DNA of 35,538 nucleotides, taken from positions 1-35,538 of the forward strand of contig JALWRC010000103.1 of NCBI GenBank assembly GCA_027080725.1, in the 5' to 3' direction. Made by a program: the position numbers and the translations under genes. This document shows positions 18,550 to 26,877 of the stretch, one piece after another. The stretch is from Saprospiraceae bacterium. Its GTDB lineage: Bacteria > Bacteroidota > Bacteroidia > Chitinophagales > Saprospiraceae. Every line of letters begins with the position of its first letter. Position 1 is the first letter of the stretch. The notes beneath the pieces were generated by a model. The model saw nothing but the letters and a program-made list of their open reading frames with translations. It searched no databases and was not told the origin of the DNA.

Positions 18550-18568
18550 ACCATTTCATACAAAAAAG
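18550..18568 (+). repeat. Copy of recurring word ACCATTTCATACAAAAAAG
   Basis: Ends 4 nt before the ATG of the next gene (18573), differing by one base from the 9709 and 28004 copies. Its position suggests a possible leader role, but no mechanism is evident. Confidence 0.5.
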
Positions 18569-18572
18569 AACT

Positions 18573-19133
18573 ATGCGAAAAATCATATGGATTATAGTAT
18601 TTGCTTTTGCCGGGTGTAGTAACCCTTTAGAGAAGCATGCTGAAACTGCAGGTACTCAGTCGGTAGTGCACACTGTTACGGAGGAAAGGACGCTGGAGGA
18701 GGCCAGACGAATAATCGATTCGGCCTATTACTGTACTTTGGTTACCATCAATGGTGCCGGGCAACCCAAGGCGCGTATCATGGAGCCTTTTTCGCCGGGG
18801 GAGGACTTCTCTATCTGGTTGGCAACCAACCCAAAGAGCAGGAAAGTAACCGAGATAAGCGCCAATTCCAAGGTGACGTTGCACTATTTTGACAAAAACA
18901 GACTGGCCTATACCTCTTTATACGGGAAAGCACATTTGGTTGACGATCCTGAGACAAAATCGAGGATATGGAGAGAGGGATGGGAAAAGTTTTATCCCAA
19001 CAGGGATGAGGATTATCTGTTGATTCATTTTATTCCGGACAGCCTCGAGCTCATATCCATTGCTGGCGGATATACGGGAGACAAAAGTACTTGGGCTCCG
19101 TCTATAATCCGGTTTGACTCCCGGAGCAGATAG
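18573..19133 (+). CDS. Pyridoxamine-5'-phosphate-oxidase-fold lipoprotein
   Basis: 186 residues. A short lipoprotein signal peptide ends FAFAGC with Cys15 as the lipidation site. The rest matches the split β-barrel flavin-binding fold of the general-stress-protein-26 / pyridoxamine phosphate oxidase group: LEEARRIIDSAYYCTLVTINGAGQPKARIMEPFSPG, SIWLATNPKSRKVTEISANSKVTLHYFD, YTSLYGKAHLVDDPETKSRIW. Members bind FMN, F420 or haem. A lipid-anchored form is unusual, since relatives are mostly cytoplasmic. The protein probably does not make PLP. It is monocistronic or leads into ahcY, which has its own promoter. Confidence 0.8.
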   Translation: MRKIIWIIVFAFAGCSNPLEKHAETAGTQSVVHTVTEERTLEEARRIIDSAYYCTLVTINGAGQPKARIMEPFSPGEDFSIWLATNPKSRKVTEISANSKVTLHYFDKNRLAYTSLYGKAHLVDDPETKSRIWREGWEKFYPNRDEDYLLIHFIPDSLELISIAGGYTGDKSTWAPSIIRFDSRSR

Positions 19134-19154
19134 GCGGAGAATTGGAGCAATTCC

Positions 19155-19185
19155 TTGTACAGGAGTGGCATTTGTTGTACTTTTG
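19155..19185 (+). promoter_or_regulatory. Bacteroidota-type promoter for ahcY
   Basis: TTG at 19155-19157 and TACTTTTG at 19178-19185 (TAnnTTTG) are separated by 20 nt, a near-perfect Bacteroidota housekeeping promoter. Transcription should start near 19192. Confidence 0.8.
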
Positions 19186-19212
19186 CACGATTTTTAATAC
19201 TAAATGGATTTT

Positions 19213-20520
19213 ATGAATACTAAGACTTTGAACTATAAGGTAAAAGATATTAATCTGGCGGATTGGGGTCGTAAGGAAATTAAACTGGCAGAAGCTGAGA
19301 TGCCCGGATTGATGTCTCTGCGGGAGGAGTACGGAAGCGCACAACCACTCAAAGGTGCTCGAATCGCGGGCTGCCTGCACATGACCATCCAAACAGCTGT
19401 GTTAATCGAGACCCTCACCGCCTTGGGGGCGGATGTCGCCTGGTCTTCATGCAATATTTTCTCCACCCAGGATCACGCAGCTGCCGCCATTGCTGCCACT
19501 GGGGTTCCGGTATTTGCCTGGAAGGGGATGACAGAGGAAGAATACGAGTGGTGCATCGAGCAAACATTGTATGCTTTTGAGGATGGAAAACCCTTCAATA
19601 TGATTTTGGATGATGGGGGCGACTTGACCAATTTGGTGTTGGATAAATACCCCGAACTCACCAAGGAGCTGAGAGGTATTACAGAGGAAACCACCACCGG
19701 GGTCATGAGGCTGTATGAAAGAGTCAAAAATGGTACTTTGCCCGTACCCGCTATCAATGTTAATGATAGTGTAACCAAGTCCAAATTTGATAACAAATAT
19801 GGATGTAGAGAATCTGCTGTCGATGCGGTGAGGAGAGCGACTGATGTGATGTTGGCCGGTAAGGTGGTCGTCGTGGCGGGCTATGGGGATGTAGGCAAGG
19901 GGACGGCCGCTGCATTTCAGGGTTCTCACGCGCGTGTCATCGTCACCGAAATCGATCCAATATGCGCCCTTCAGGCAGCAATGGAGGGATATGAGGTTAA
20001 ACGAATGAAAGATGCGGTTAAAGAAGCCAATATCATCATAACGGCTACGGGCAATAAAAATATCATCACCGAGGAGCATTTTCGCTCTATGAAAGATAAG
20101 ACCATCGTGGCCAATATCGGGCATTTTGACAATGAGATCGATATGGCTTGGCTCAACGAGCACTACGGCCATACCAAAGACCAGATTAAACCACAAGTGG
20201 ATAAGTATGATATCGATGGCAAAGAGATCATCGTCCTGGCAGAAGGGCGCTTGGTCAACCTCGGATGCGCCACCGGTCATCCTTCGTTTGTTATGTCCAA
20301 TTCGTTTACCAATCAGACCCTCGCTCAGATGGAACTGTGGAACCATCCGGACAAGTACGAGAATAAAGTCTATGTTTTGCCAAAGCACCTTGACGAAAAG
20401 GTTGCCAGACTGCATCTTGCTAAAATCGGGGTTGAACTCGATGAGCTGTCGGAAGAACAGGCGGAGTACATTGGTGTAAAAGTGAATGGGCCGTTCAAGC
20501 CGGAACACTATCGTTACTAA
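19213..20520 (+). CDS. ahcY: Adenosylhomocysteinase (SAH hydrolase)
   Basis: 435 residues from the ATG at 19213 (an ATG at 19204 would add three residues). Family motifs are abundant: [59 protein letters not shown] (catalytic Lys189 and Asp193), the NAD-binding loop GYGDVGKG (223-230), and the C-terminal FKPEHYRY ending that supplies Lys and Tyr to the neighbouring NAD site. The enzyme cleaves S-adenosylhomocysteine to adenosine and homocysteine and so relieves product inhibition of methyltransferases. It has a strong promoter and a strong terminator, so it is transcribed alone. Confidence 0.97.
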   Translation: MNTKTLNYKVKDINLADWGRKEIKLAEAEMPGLMSLREEYGSAQPLKGARIAGCLHMTIQTAVLIETLTALGADVAWSSCNIFSTQDHAAAAIAATGVPVFAWKGMTEEEYEWCIEQTLYAFEDGKPFNMILDDGGDLTNLVLDKYPELTKELRGITEETTTGVMRLYERVKNGTLPVPAINVNDSVTKSKFDNKYGCRESAVDAVRRATDVMLAGKVVVVAGYGDVGKGTAAAFQGSHARVIVTEIDPICALQAAMEGYEVKRMKDAVKEANIIITATGNKNIITEEHFRSMKDKTIVANIGHFDNEIDMAWLNEHYGHTKDQIKPQVDKYDIDGKEIIVLAEGRLVNLGCATGHPSFVMSNSFTNQTLAQMELWNHPDKYENKVYVLPKHLDEKVARLHLAKIGVELDELSEEQAEYIGVKVNGPFKPEHYRY

Positions 20521-20569
20521 TCTATCAGAAAGATAGTACAATAAGCCGATTTGGATGCGGCCAACATAA

Positions 20570-20613
20570 AACGCAAAAGCCTATAATATTAAGGCTTTTG
20601 CGTTCGTTTTTGA
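20570..20613 (+). terminator. Intrinsic terminator after ahcY
   Basis: A perfect 13-bp stem AACGCAAAAGCCT/AGGCTTTTGCGTT (20570-20582 and 20592-20604) with a 9-nt loop, followed by CGTTTTTGATT. It lies 49 bp after the ahcY stop. Confidence 0.88.
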
Positions 20614-20690
20614 TTGAAAGACCCAACCTAACACCATTGCGATGTGTCTTACTTCAGATGATTTAATGAAGACCAATTTTTTGCCCAACT

Positions 20691-21725
20691 ATGAAAATAA
20701 CAGCTAAGGAAATCGCACAAATTGTAGATGGAGAAGTCGATGGCGACCCATATACCAGCGTAACGGCTCCGGCAGGATTAGAAGAAGCACAAGAGGGAAA
20801 TATTAGTTTTTTATCTAATATGAAATACGAGCCTTACGTGTATTCTACACAAGCATCCATCCTTTTAGTTGACAAAACTTACCAACCCGAAAAACCCATA
20901 AACCCCACACTCATCCGAGTCGATAATGTCTATGCATCCATTGCACATCTGCTCGACCAGTTTAAGAAGGAACCTGTCAACCACATCGGGATATCGCCGA
21001 TGGCGGTCATCGATTCTACAGCTAATATCGCAGACGACGTAAGTGTTGAGCCATTTACGGTGATCAAGGAGCATGTTGCAATCGGAGTCGGCACCCGGAT
21101 AGCATCTCAGGTATATATCGCTGCAGGTGTGAAGATTGGAAATAATTGTGTCCTGTATCCGGGAGTGAAAATATATGAGGACTGCGTGATTGGAGACCAT
21201 ACGATTATTCATTCGAATGCGGTGATTGGCGCAGACGGATTTGGGTTCTCCAAAGGGGAAGACCACCGGTATTCGAAAATAGCCCAAATCGGCAATGTGG
21301 TCATCGGTCGGGATGTTGAAATCGGTGCCAATACGACCATTGACCGGGCTACCATGGGTAGTACAGAGATAAGAGACGGCGTCAAGTTGGACAATCTTAT
21401 CCAGGTAGGGCATAACGTCATCATCGGAGAAAATACCGTCATCGCAGCACAAACGGCCATCGCAGGTAGTACCGAAATAGGCAAAGGGTGTATGATCGGT
21501 GGACAGGTGGCGATCGTTGGCCACATTAAGGTAGCCGATGGTACCCAAATACAAGGGAAAAGTGGCGTGACTAAGGCGAGCAAGCCTGGGCAGAAATTGT
21601 TTGGAATTCCCGCTATCGACTTCAATACCTATATGAGAGCCTACTCTGTTTTCAAAAAACTACCCGAAATATATCGAAATATCAACACCATAAACAAACA
21701 ACTCCAGGCGAATGATCCAGATTGA
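20691..21725 (+). CDS. lpxD: UDP-3-O-acylglucosamine N-acyltransferase
   Basis: 344 residues. The N-terminal ~100 residues form the uridine-binding domain (ITAKEIAQIVDGEVDGD, GNISFLSNMKY). A long left-handed β-helix of hexapeptide repeats follows to about residue 310, with the catalytic His241 in LIQVGHNVIIGENTVIA. It adds the second acyl chain, N-linked, in lipid A synthesis. The stop overlaps the lpxC/fabZ start by 14 bp if that gene begins at 21712. First gene of the lpxD-lpxC/fabZ-lpxA unit. Confidence 0.95.
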   Translation: MKITAKEIAQIVDGEVDGDPYTSVTAPAGLEEAQEGNISFLSNMKYEPYVYSTQASILLVDKTYQPEKPINPTLIRVDNVYASIAHLLDQFKKEPVNHIGISPMAVIDSTANIADDVSVEPFTVIKEHVAIGVGTRIASQVYIAAGVKIGNNCVLYPGVKIYEDCVIGDHTIIHSNAVIGADGFGFSKGEDHRYSKIAQIGNVVIGRDVEIGANTTIDRATMGSTEIRDGVKLDNLIQVGHNVIIGENTVIAAQTAIAGSTEIGKGCMIGGQVAIVGHIKVADGTQIQGKSGVTKASKPGQKLFGIPAIDFNTYMRAYSVFKKLPEIYRNINTINKQLQANDPD

Positions 21726-23133
21726 CAAGAACATGCCCCAGCGGACCCTAGCCCATCCTTTTAGCATTCACGGGGTAGGGCTGCATTCCGGCAAAGATGT
21801 GAGCATAACTCTTTTACCGGCTCCTGAAAACCATGGCTACAAATTTCAGCGGGTAGACCTCGAAGACAAACCCATCATTAATGCAGATGTCGGACGGGTC
21901 GTCTCGACCAATCGTTCGACAACTTTGCGTCAAGGCGATGCACAAGTCATGACAGTCGAACACGCTTTATCGGCGCTCTACGGCATGGGGGTGGACAATG
22001 CTCTCATCGAAGTGGACAACGTCGAAATGCCCATACTCGATGGAAGTGCCAGCGCTTATGTGGAGCTTATCTCAAAGGTAGGGGTAATAGAGCAAAAGGC
22101 CCCGAGGGAGTATCTACAGTTGGAAGAACCACTTTCCTATAAAGACGAGGAGACGGGGTCAGAGATGATGTTGATACCCTCCGATCACTTTGAAGCCACA
22201 ACCCTTATCGATTTTGATTCGCCGGTATTAGGACAGCAGTATGCCTATCTGGAGGACATAGACGAGTATGGCACCGCTATTGCGCCAGCGAGAACCTTCG
22301 TCTTCGTGCACGAACTCGAAGCCCTTATTGACCAGGGATTGATTAAGGGGGGAGACCTCGATAATGCAATTGTCATTGCAAATAAGCAACTCAGTGAAGA
22401 GGAGCTCAAACGGATTTCTAAAAAGATGGGACGGGATACGGTCGTGGTGGAGAAGGAAGGAATCCTCAATACGGTGGATTTGCAGTTTAAAAATGAACCT
22501 GCACGTCATAAGCTCTTGGATCTGATAGGGGATATTTCCCTTGTAGGGGTGCGCTTGAAGGGCAAAATCGTAGCCAATAAGCCCGGCCACCGGGTAAATG
22601 TAGAGTTTGCCAAACTCATCAAGGCCAAATATACTGAGATTAAAAAGCTCAAAGGCAAGCCCAACTATGACCCTAACCTCCCTCCTGTAATGGATACCCG
22701 GGCCATCGAAAAAATGCTTCCCCATAGACATCCTTTTTTGTTGGTAGATAAAATTATAGAAGTGGGAGAAAAGCATGTCGTCGGGGTCAAGAATATCTCT
22801 GCAGACCAGCTCTACGCCCCCGGCCATTTTCCCGGAAACCCGATTTTTCCCGGTGTTCTGCAGGTCGAGGCCTTAGCACAGACCGGAGGAATTCTGGCCT
22901 TGACCATCATTAACGAACCGGACAGTAAGTGGGATACTTATTTTGTAAAGATTGACAATACGCGCTTTAAAACCATGGTCAGGCCGGGGGATACTCTCCT
23001 CTTAAAAATGGAACTCTTACAACCTATACGGCGTGGTATGGTCACCATGTATGGTATTGCATACGTCGGTAACAAGATCGCCTGCGAAGGAGAGTTTACC
23101 GCTCAAGTTGTTAAAGTGAAAGACCATGATTAG
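21712..23133 (+). CDS. lpxC/fabZ: Fused LpxC deacetylase / FabZ dehydratase
   Basis: 473 residues, a two-enzyme fusion typical of Bacteroidota. Residues about 9-305 are LpxC, the zinc deacetylase of UDP-3-O-acyl-GlcNAc, with zinc ligands His84 (TVEHALSALY), His266 and Asp270 (NEPARHKLLDLIGD) and His293 (ANKPGHRVN). Residues about 328-470 are FabZ, the 3-hydroxyacyl-ACP dehydratase, with LPHRHPFLLVDKI and catalytic His372/Glu386 in GHFPGNPIFPGVLQVEALAQ. An alternative start at 21733 would avoid overlapping lpxD. The stop overlaps lpxA by 8 bp. The fusion places two enzymes competing for hydroxyacyl-ACP in one polypeptide. Confidence 0.97.
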   Translation: MIQIDKNMPQRTLAHPFSIHGVGLHSGKDVSITLLPAPENHGYKFQRVDLEDKPIINADVGRVVSTNRSTTLRQGDAQVMTVEHALSALYGMGVDNALIEVDNVEMPILDGSASAYVELISKVGVIEQKAPREYLQLEEPLSYKDEETGSEMMLIPSDHFEATTLIDFDSPVLGQQYAYLEDIDEYGTAIAPARTFVFVHELEALIDQGLIKGGDLDNAIVIANKQLSEEELKRISKKMGRDTVVVEKEGILNTVDLQFKNEPARHKLLDLIGDISLVGVRLKGKIVANKPGHRVNVEFAKLIKAKYTEIKKLKGKPNYDPNLPPVMDTRAIEKMLPHRHPFLLVDKIIEVGEKHVVGVKNISADQLYAPGHFPGNPIFPGVLQVEALAQTGGILALTIINEPDSKWDTYFVKIDNTRFKTMVRPGDTLLLKMELLQPIRRGMVTMYGIAYVGNKIACEGEFTAQVVKVKDHD

Positions 23134-23908
23134 TCCTCAAGCATATGTCCATCCCGATGCCCGGATAGGAAAAAATGTCAAAATCGCTCCATTCAGTTAT
23201 ATTGAAGGAGATGTCGTTATCGGAGATGATTGTGAGATCGCCCCTTTTGCTTCCGTTATGGATAAATCCCGTATTGGAGATCGTTGTAAAATATTTCAGG
23301 GGGCTGTTATCGGATCAATCCCGCAGGATCTTAAGTTCCATGGTGAAGATTCTATCGTAGAAATAGGGGATGATGTAACCATTAGGGAATACGTAACCAT
23401 TAACCGCGGCACCGAGGCCAACTATACGACTTCGATAGGAGACCACACCTTATTGATGGCATATGTTCATGTTGCTCATGACTGTGTCATTGGGGCCCAT
23501 TGTATTCTCGCCAATGATGTCAACATCGCCGGCCATGTCACGATTGGTGATTATGTCATTTTGGGTGGGCTGTCAGCCGTGCAGCAGTTTGTCCGAATCG
23601 GGGATCATGCCTTTGTCGGTGGGGCATCTCTTGTCCGCAAGGATGTGCCGCCATTTGTCAAAGCTGCCAGAGAGCCTCTTTCATATGCCGGTGTCAACAC
23701 GGTCGGTTTAAAACGCCGGGGATTTACCAATGTACAGATTCACAACATTCAGGAGTTGTACCGACTGTTATACGTTCGGGGATATAAGATTAAAGAGGCC
23801 ATCCAACGTATTCAGATGGAACTCCCGGACACGGAAGAGCAAAAGAAAGTCCTCGATTTTATCGAACAGTCCAAGCAGGGAATTATGCGCGGCTTTCAAG
23901 CATCCTGA
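23126..23908 (+). CDS. lpxA: UDP-N-acetylglucosamine acyltransferase
   Basis: 260 residues. Hexapeptide repeats fill residues about 5-185. The catalytic histidine is His118 in MAYVHVAHDC, aligned with E. coli H125, followed by the conserved ILANDVNIAGHV. The C-terminal ~70 residues are helical (NTVGLKRRGFTNVQIHNIQE). LpxA performs the first, reversible step of lipid A synthesis, transferring a hydroxyacyl chain from ACP. Its start overlaps the lpxC/fabZ stop, so the three genes form a coupled operon. A 7-bp hairpin (23900-23916) spans the stop codon, between this gene and the convergent bshB1. Confidence 0.96.
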   Translation: MISPQAYVHPDARIGKNVKIAPFSYIEGDVVIGDDCEIAPFASVMDKSRIGDRCKIFQGAVIGSIPQDLKFHGEDSIVEIGDDVTIREYVTINRGTEANYTTSIGDHTLLMAYVHVAHDCVIGAHCILANDVNIAGHVTIGDYVILGGLSAVQQFVRIGDHAFVGGASLVRKDVPPFVKAAREPLSYAGVNTVGLKRRGFTNVQIHNIQELYRLLYVRGYKIKEAIQRIQMELPDTEEQKKVLDFIEQSKQGIMRGFQAS

Positions 23909-23917
23909 CAGGATGCA

Positions 23918-24646
23918 TTAGATGATATGGTCCAACCGCTCCACCCCCAATGTGCGCTCCGCCACGAATCCTTCTCCGAATTTGCAACCAATCATCCTAC
24001 CGTAATACCGGTCTTTGGCTTCGATATAATCCCAGAATTCACGGGAGGAAATGGGGGTGTCCGGCTCCTCACTTTCCGGATTAAAGAACTGGCTTTTATA
24101 GCATGAAATGGCCGACAATTTCATATCATAAAAAGCTGTGATGTCCACCACCACATCCGGCTTGATATACCTGTCCTGGATATAGTGCAAAAGGTGAACA
24201 GGGCGATGCGGGGCTTGGGATTGTCCCTCATAAGAGGACTTTACTTTAACCAACCCGGCTAAGAAGGTAGCCCGTCGAATGAGAGCTCCCGCACGACCGT
24301 GGTCCGGATGGCGGTCGCTTATGGCGTTGGCGAGGATATACCTCGGGCGAGCCAGGCGAATCTCCCGGATGAGTTCCAAAAGGTGCTCTTCGCTCTCTTC
24401 AAAAAATCCGTCCTCCCATCCGAGATTGTGCCGGTAATCCGCTCCCATCAATTCGGCGGCGTTGCGGGCTTCTTCCAACCGCAAGGCCGCACTGCCACGA
24501 GAACCTAATTGTCCCATTGTTAGATCAACTAAGGCAAATGAACGTCCCAGCTTTTTGTGCTTCAACAAGGTCCCGGAACAGCTCAGCTCGATGTCGTCAG
24601 GATGGGCTCCGATGGCCAGGATTTCAACGGGTTTTGGTAGTTGCAT
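23918..24646 (-). CDS. bshB1: Bacillithiol biosynthesis deacetylase BshB1
   Basis: 242 residues from the ATG at 24646; a longer opening reaching 24727 has no family-like N-terminus. PIG-L/LmbE fold with the metal site AHPDD (residues 14-18) and HPDH (113-116), plus ELSCSGTLLKH and the BshB1-typical stretches DLTMGQLGSRGS and KSQFFNP. The enzyme deacetylates GlcNAc-malate to GlcN-malate in synthesis of bacillithiol, the low-molecular-weight thiol of many Bacteroidota and Firmicutes. bshA and bshC are not in the window. It ends 9 bp from the convergent lpxA. Confidence 0.9.
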   Translation of the reverse strand: MQLPKPVEILAIGAHPDDIELSCSGTLLKHKKLGRSFALVDLTMGQLGSRGSAALRLEEARNAAELMGADYRHNLGWEDGFFEESEEHLLELIREIRLARPRYILANAISDRHPDHGRAGALIRRATFLAGLVKVKSSYEGQSQAPHRPVHLLHYIQDRYIKPDVVVDITAFYDMKLSAISCYKSQFFNPESEEPDTPISSREFWDYIEAKDRYYGRMIGCKFGEGFVAERTLGVERLDHII

Positions 24647-24821
24647 GTGATGACAGGTATTTAGGTTAGACGGATGAATAATAACGTCACTTCTTTGTTG
24701 GATGATTACAGTCAAAGAAAGGTACATAGCATCCTAACCTCTATTCCCCTTTCTTGTTTATTTTAAGTCGAATATTTACTTAGCGAATGGCCCGGCGACG
24801 GCATGCCTCGAGAGCACACAC

Positions 24822-25883
24822 TTAGTAGTTTAACAATACGGACCCCCAGGTGAACCCACTTCCGAAGGCGGAGAGGCAGACCAAGTCACCTCTCTGTATT
24901 GCCTCGTTTTGGACGGCCTCTGCCAGCGCGATGGGAATGGAAGCCGCGGTGGTATTGCCATAGCGCTGGATATTGTTCCACACTTGATCGTCGCGAAGGC
25001 CCATCCTTTTTTGGATAAACTGGCTGATGCGGAGATTGGCCTGGTGTGGGATAAGCATGTCGATGTCTTCCTTGGTTTTTCCGGTTTTGGCCAGTGCTTC
25101 GTTGATGGTTTGGGTAAATTTGATGACGGCATTCTTGAATACGAGCTGCCCATTCATATAGGGGAAATACAAACCATTTTCGACGACTTCGGGAGTGATA
25201 AACACGCTGTCATACACGCTTGCACCTTCTGCTCCGTATTTGGCTGGATTCTTCTCATGGTATCCGGCATGACTTCCCGGACTGACCATGGCCAATTCCT
25301 CCGCAAAATCCCCATTGGCGTGCAGGTTGGAAGAGAGAATGCCGCTTTTTTCTTCATCTCCAACGGCTTGGAGGACGACCGCGCCCGCTCCATCACCAAA
25401 AATGACCGAGATACCTCTACCGCGTGTGGTCATATCCATACCCATCGAATGCATCTCAGACCCGATGACTAATATGTTCTTGTACATCCCTCCTCGAATG
25501 AATTGGTCTGCGACGGACAAAGCATAGATAAATCCGGTGCATTGTGTGCGGATGTCCAAAGCCCCAACCTCCTTTTTCTGCAGACCTAATTCTCTTTGGA
25601 CCAGCACTCCGGCTCCGGGGAAATAATAATCGGGACTCAAGGTCGCCATAATGATAAAATCCACCTCTTCCGTTTCTATCCCGGCATTATGGATAGCCAT
25701 TCTTGCGGCTGCGGCGCCCATGGTACTGGTGGTTTCTTCTCCTTTTTTTGCAAATCGACGCTCTTTTATCCCCGTGCGCTCCTGGATCCAGGCATCCGAT
25801 GTGTCAATGATTTTCTCGAGGTCAAAATTGGTAACGACTTCTTCCGGTACGTAATATCCGGTTCCGGCAATCTTAGATTTCAT
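24822..25883 (-). CDS. fabH: 3-oxoacyl-ACP synthase III (FabH-like)
   Basis: 353 residues, slightly longer than typical FabH (about 320-335). The catalytic triad is complete: Cys115 (DIRTQCTGFIYAL), His280 (IPHQANLRIS) and Asn310 (RYGNTTAASIP). The KASIII N-terminal pattern (GTGYYVPEEVVTN, WIQERTGIKERRF) and glycine-rich C-terminus (SAFGSGFTWGSVLLNY) are present. It condenses acyl-CoA with malonyl-ACP to start fatty acid synthesis. It is not beside plsX or fabD here, so it may be a paralogue with a special substrate. The same-strand bshB1 begins 175 bp downstream. Confidence 0.9.
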   Translation of the reverse strand: MKSKIAGTGYYVPEEVVTNFDLEKIIDTSDAWIQERTGIKERRFAKKGEETTSTMGAAAARMAIHNAGIETEEVDFIIMATLSPDYYFPGAGVLVQRELGLQKKEVGALDIRTQCTGFIYALSVADQFIRGGMYKNILVIGSEMHSMGMDMTTRGRGISVIFGDGAGAVVLQAVGDEEKSGILSSNLHANGDFAEELAMVSPGSHAGYHEKNPAKYGAEGASVYDSVFITPEVVENGLYFPYMNGQLVFKNAVIKFTQTINEALAKTGKTKEDIDMLIPHQANLRISQFIQKRMGLRDDQVWNNIQRYGNTTAASIPIALAEAVQNEAIQRGDLVCLSAFGSGFTWGSVLLNY

Positions 25884-26011
25884 GATTTCTTGTTGTGTTT
25901 AGGTTGGGTAATGTCAGGGCAATATTATGAAAATAATATGATAGAATACTTGATTTTATACATCCAATGCTTAGGGATGTCAAATAATACACAGTTTTGA
26001 AGGCAGAGCGG

Positions 26012-26662
26012 TCAAAGAAGCTTGCCGTCTTTCATAGTAATAATGCGGTCACTCATCCCTGCCAACTCCCTGCTGTGTGTCACAATAACGAATGTGCGAT
26101 GAAAGGAGTCCCTCAATTGTAATATGAGCTCGTGTATATCCATCGAGGTGGCGGTATCCAGATTTCCCGTTGGTTCGTCCGCCAGGATGATGTCCGGATC
26201 ATTGATGAGCGCTCTGGCAATGGCGACGCGTTGCTGTTCGCCTCCGGACATTTCCGAAGGGCGATGCAACAGTCGTTGGCCTAGGCCGAGGAATTCAAGC
26301 AGATATTCGGCCTTTTCTTTAGCTTCGGATTTGCTCTTGCCTGCGATGAGCCCAGGTAAGGATACATTTTCTACTGCGGAAAACTCCGGCAAGAGATGGT
26401 GAAATTGGAAGATAAACCCAATGTGATTATTGCGAAAACGGGCCAAATCCTTAACTCCCAAATCACTGACCTGTTGGTCATTGATGGAGACGGACCCTTT
26501 TGTCGGGGTATCCAGTGTTCCCATGATGTGTAGCAAAGTACTTTTGCCCGCTCCGGACTTGCCGACAATGGAGACAATTTCACCTGATTCTATCTCCAAG
26601 TCAATCCCGTTAAGTACTTGCAGATCTCCAAATTGCTTTTGGAGGTTGCTAATTTTTATCAT
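26012..26662 (-). CDS. lolD: ABC transporter ATP-binding protein, LolD-like
   Basis: 216 residues, a single nucleotide-binding domain. Walker A is GKSGAGKST (34-42), the Q-loop Gln is Q86, the signature is SGGEQ (139-143), Walker B is IILADEP with Glu163, and the H-loop is His196. GNLDTATSMDIHELI, LARFRNNHIGFIFQFHHLLPEFSAVENV and the small size are characteristic of the LolD/MacB-type group, which extracts lipoproteins from the inner membrane with LolCE. No permease gene is adjacent, a common situation for lolD in Bacteroidota. A role in another MacB-like system cannot be excluded. Confidence 0.85.
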   Translation of the reverse strand: MIKISNLQKQFGDLQVLNGIDLEIESGEIVSIVGKSGAGKSTLLHIMGTLDTPTKGSVSINDQQVSDLGVKDLARFRNNHIGFIFQFHHLLPEFSAVENVSLPGLIAGKSKSEAKEKAEYLLEFLGLGQRLLHRPSEMSGGEQQRVAIARALINDPDIILADEPTGNLDTATSMDIHELILQLRDSFHRTFVIVTHSRELAGMSDRIITMKDGKLL

Positions 26663-26877
26663 AATTAATTGTCTTATATACTAAGATTTTAAATGTCTCC
26701 GTTTTATACGGACAAAGTTAAACCAGCTTTCGTTCTGTTTTCTCCATTTAGGTTGTGAAAGTACTACTTATTCTTTGATTTAAGACCGATGAGAGTATTT
26801 TTAACCCGGGGTCATCAGAAACCGCATGATTGGTATGATGCTTGTACTCTTATTCGTGTATATAACGGCAAAAGTAT

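Noticed and set aside
25922-25939. AT-only hairpin ATATTAT-GAAA-ATAATAT upstream of fabH
   Set aside because: Short AT-rich palindromes are expected by chance in this gap, and no T-run or operator context supports it.
25960-25980. Terminator after lolD (ACATCC/GGATGT)
   Set aside because: Only 6 bp with no T-run on the minus strand; too weak to annotate.
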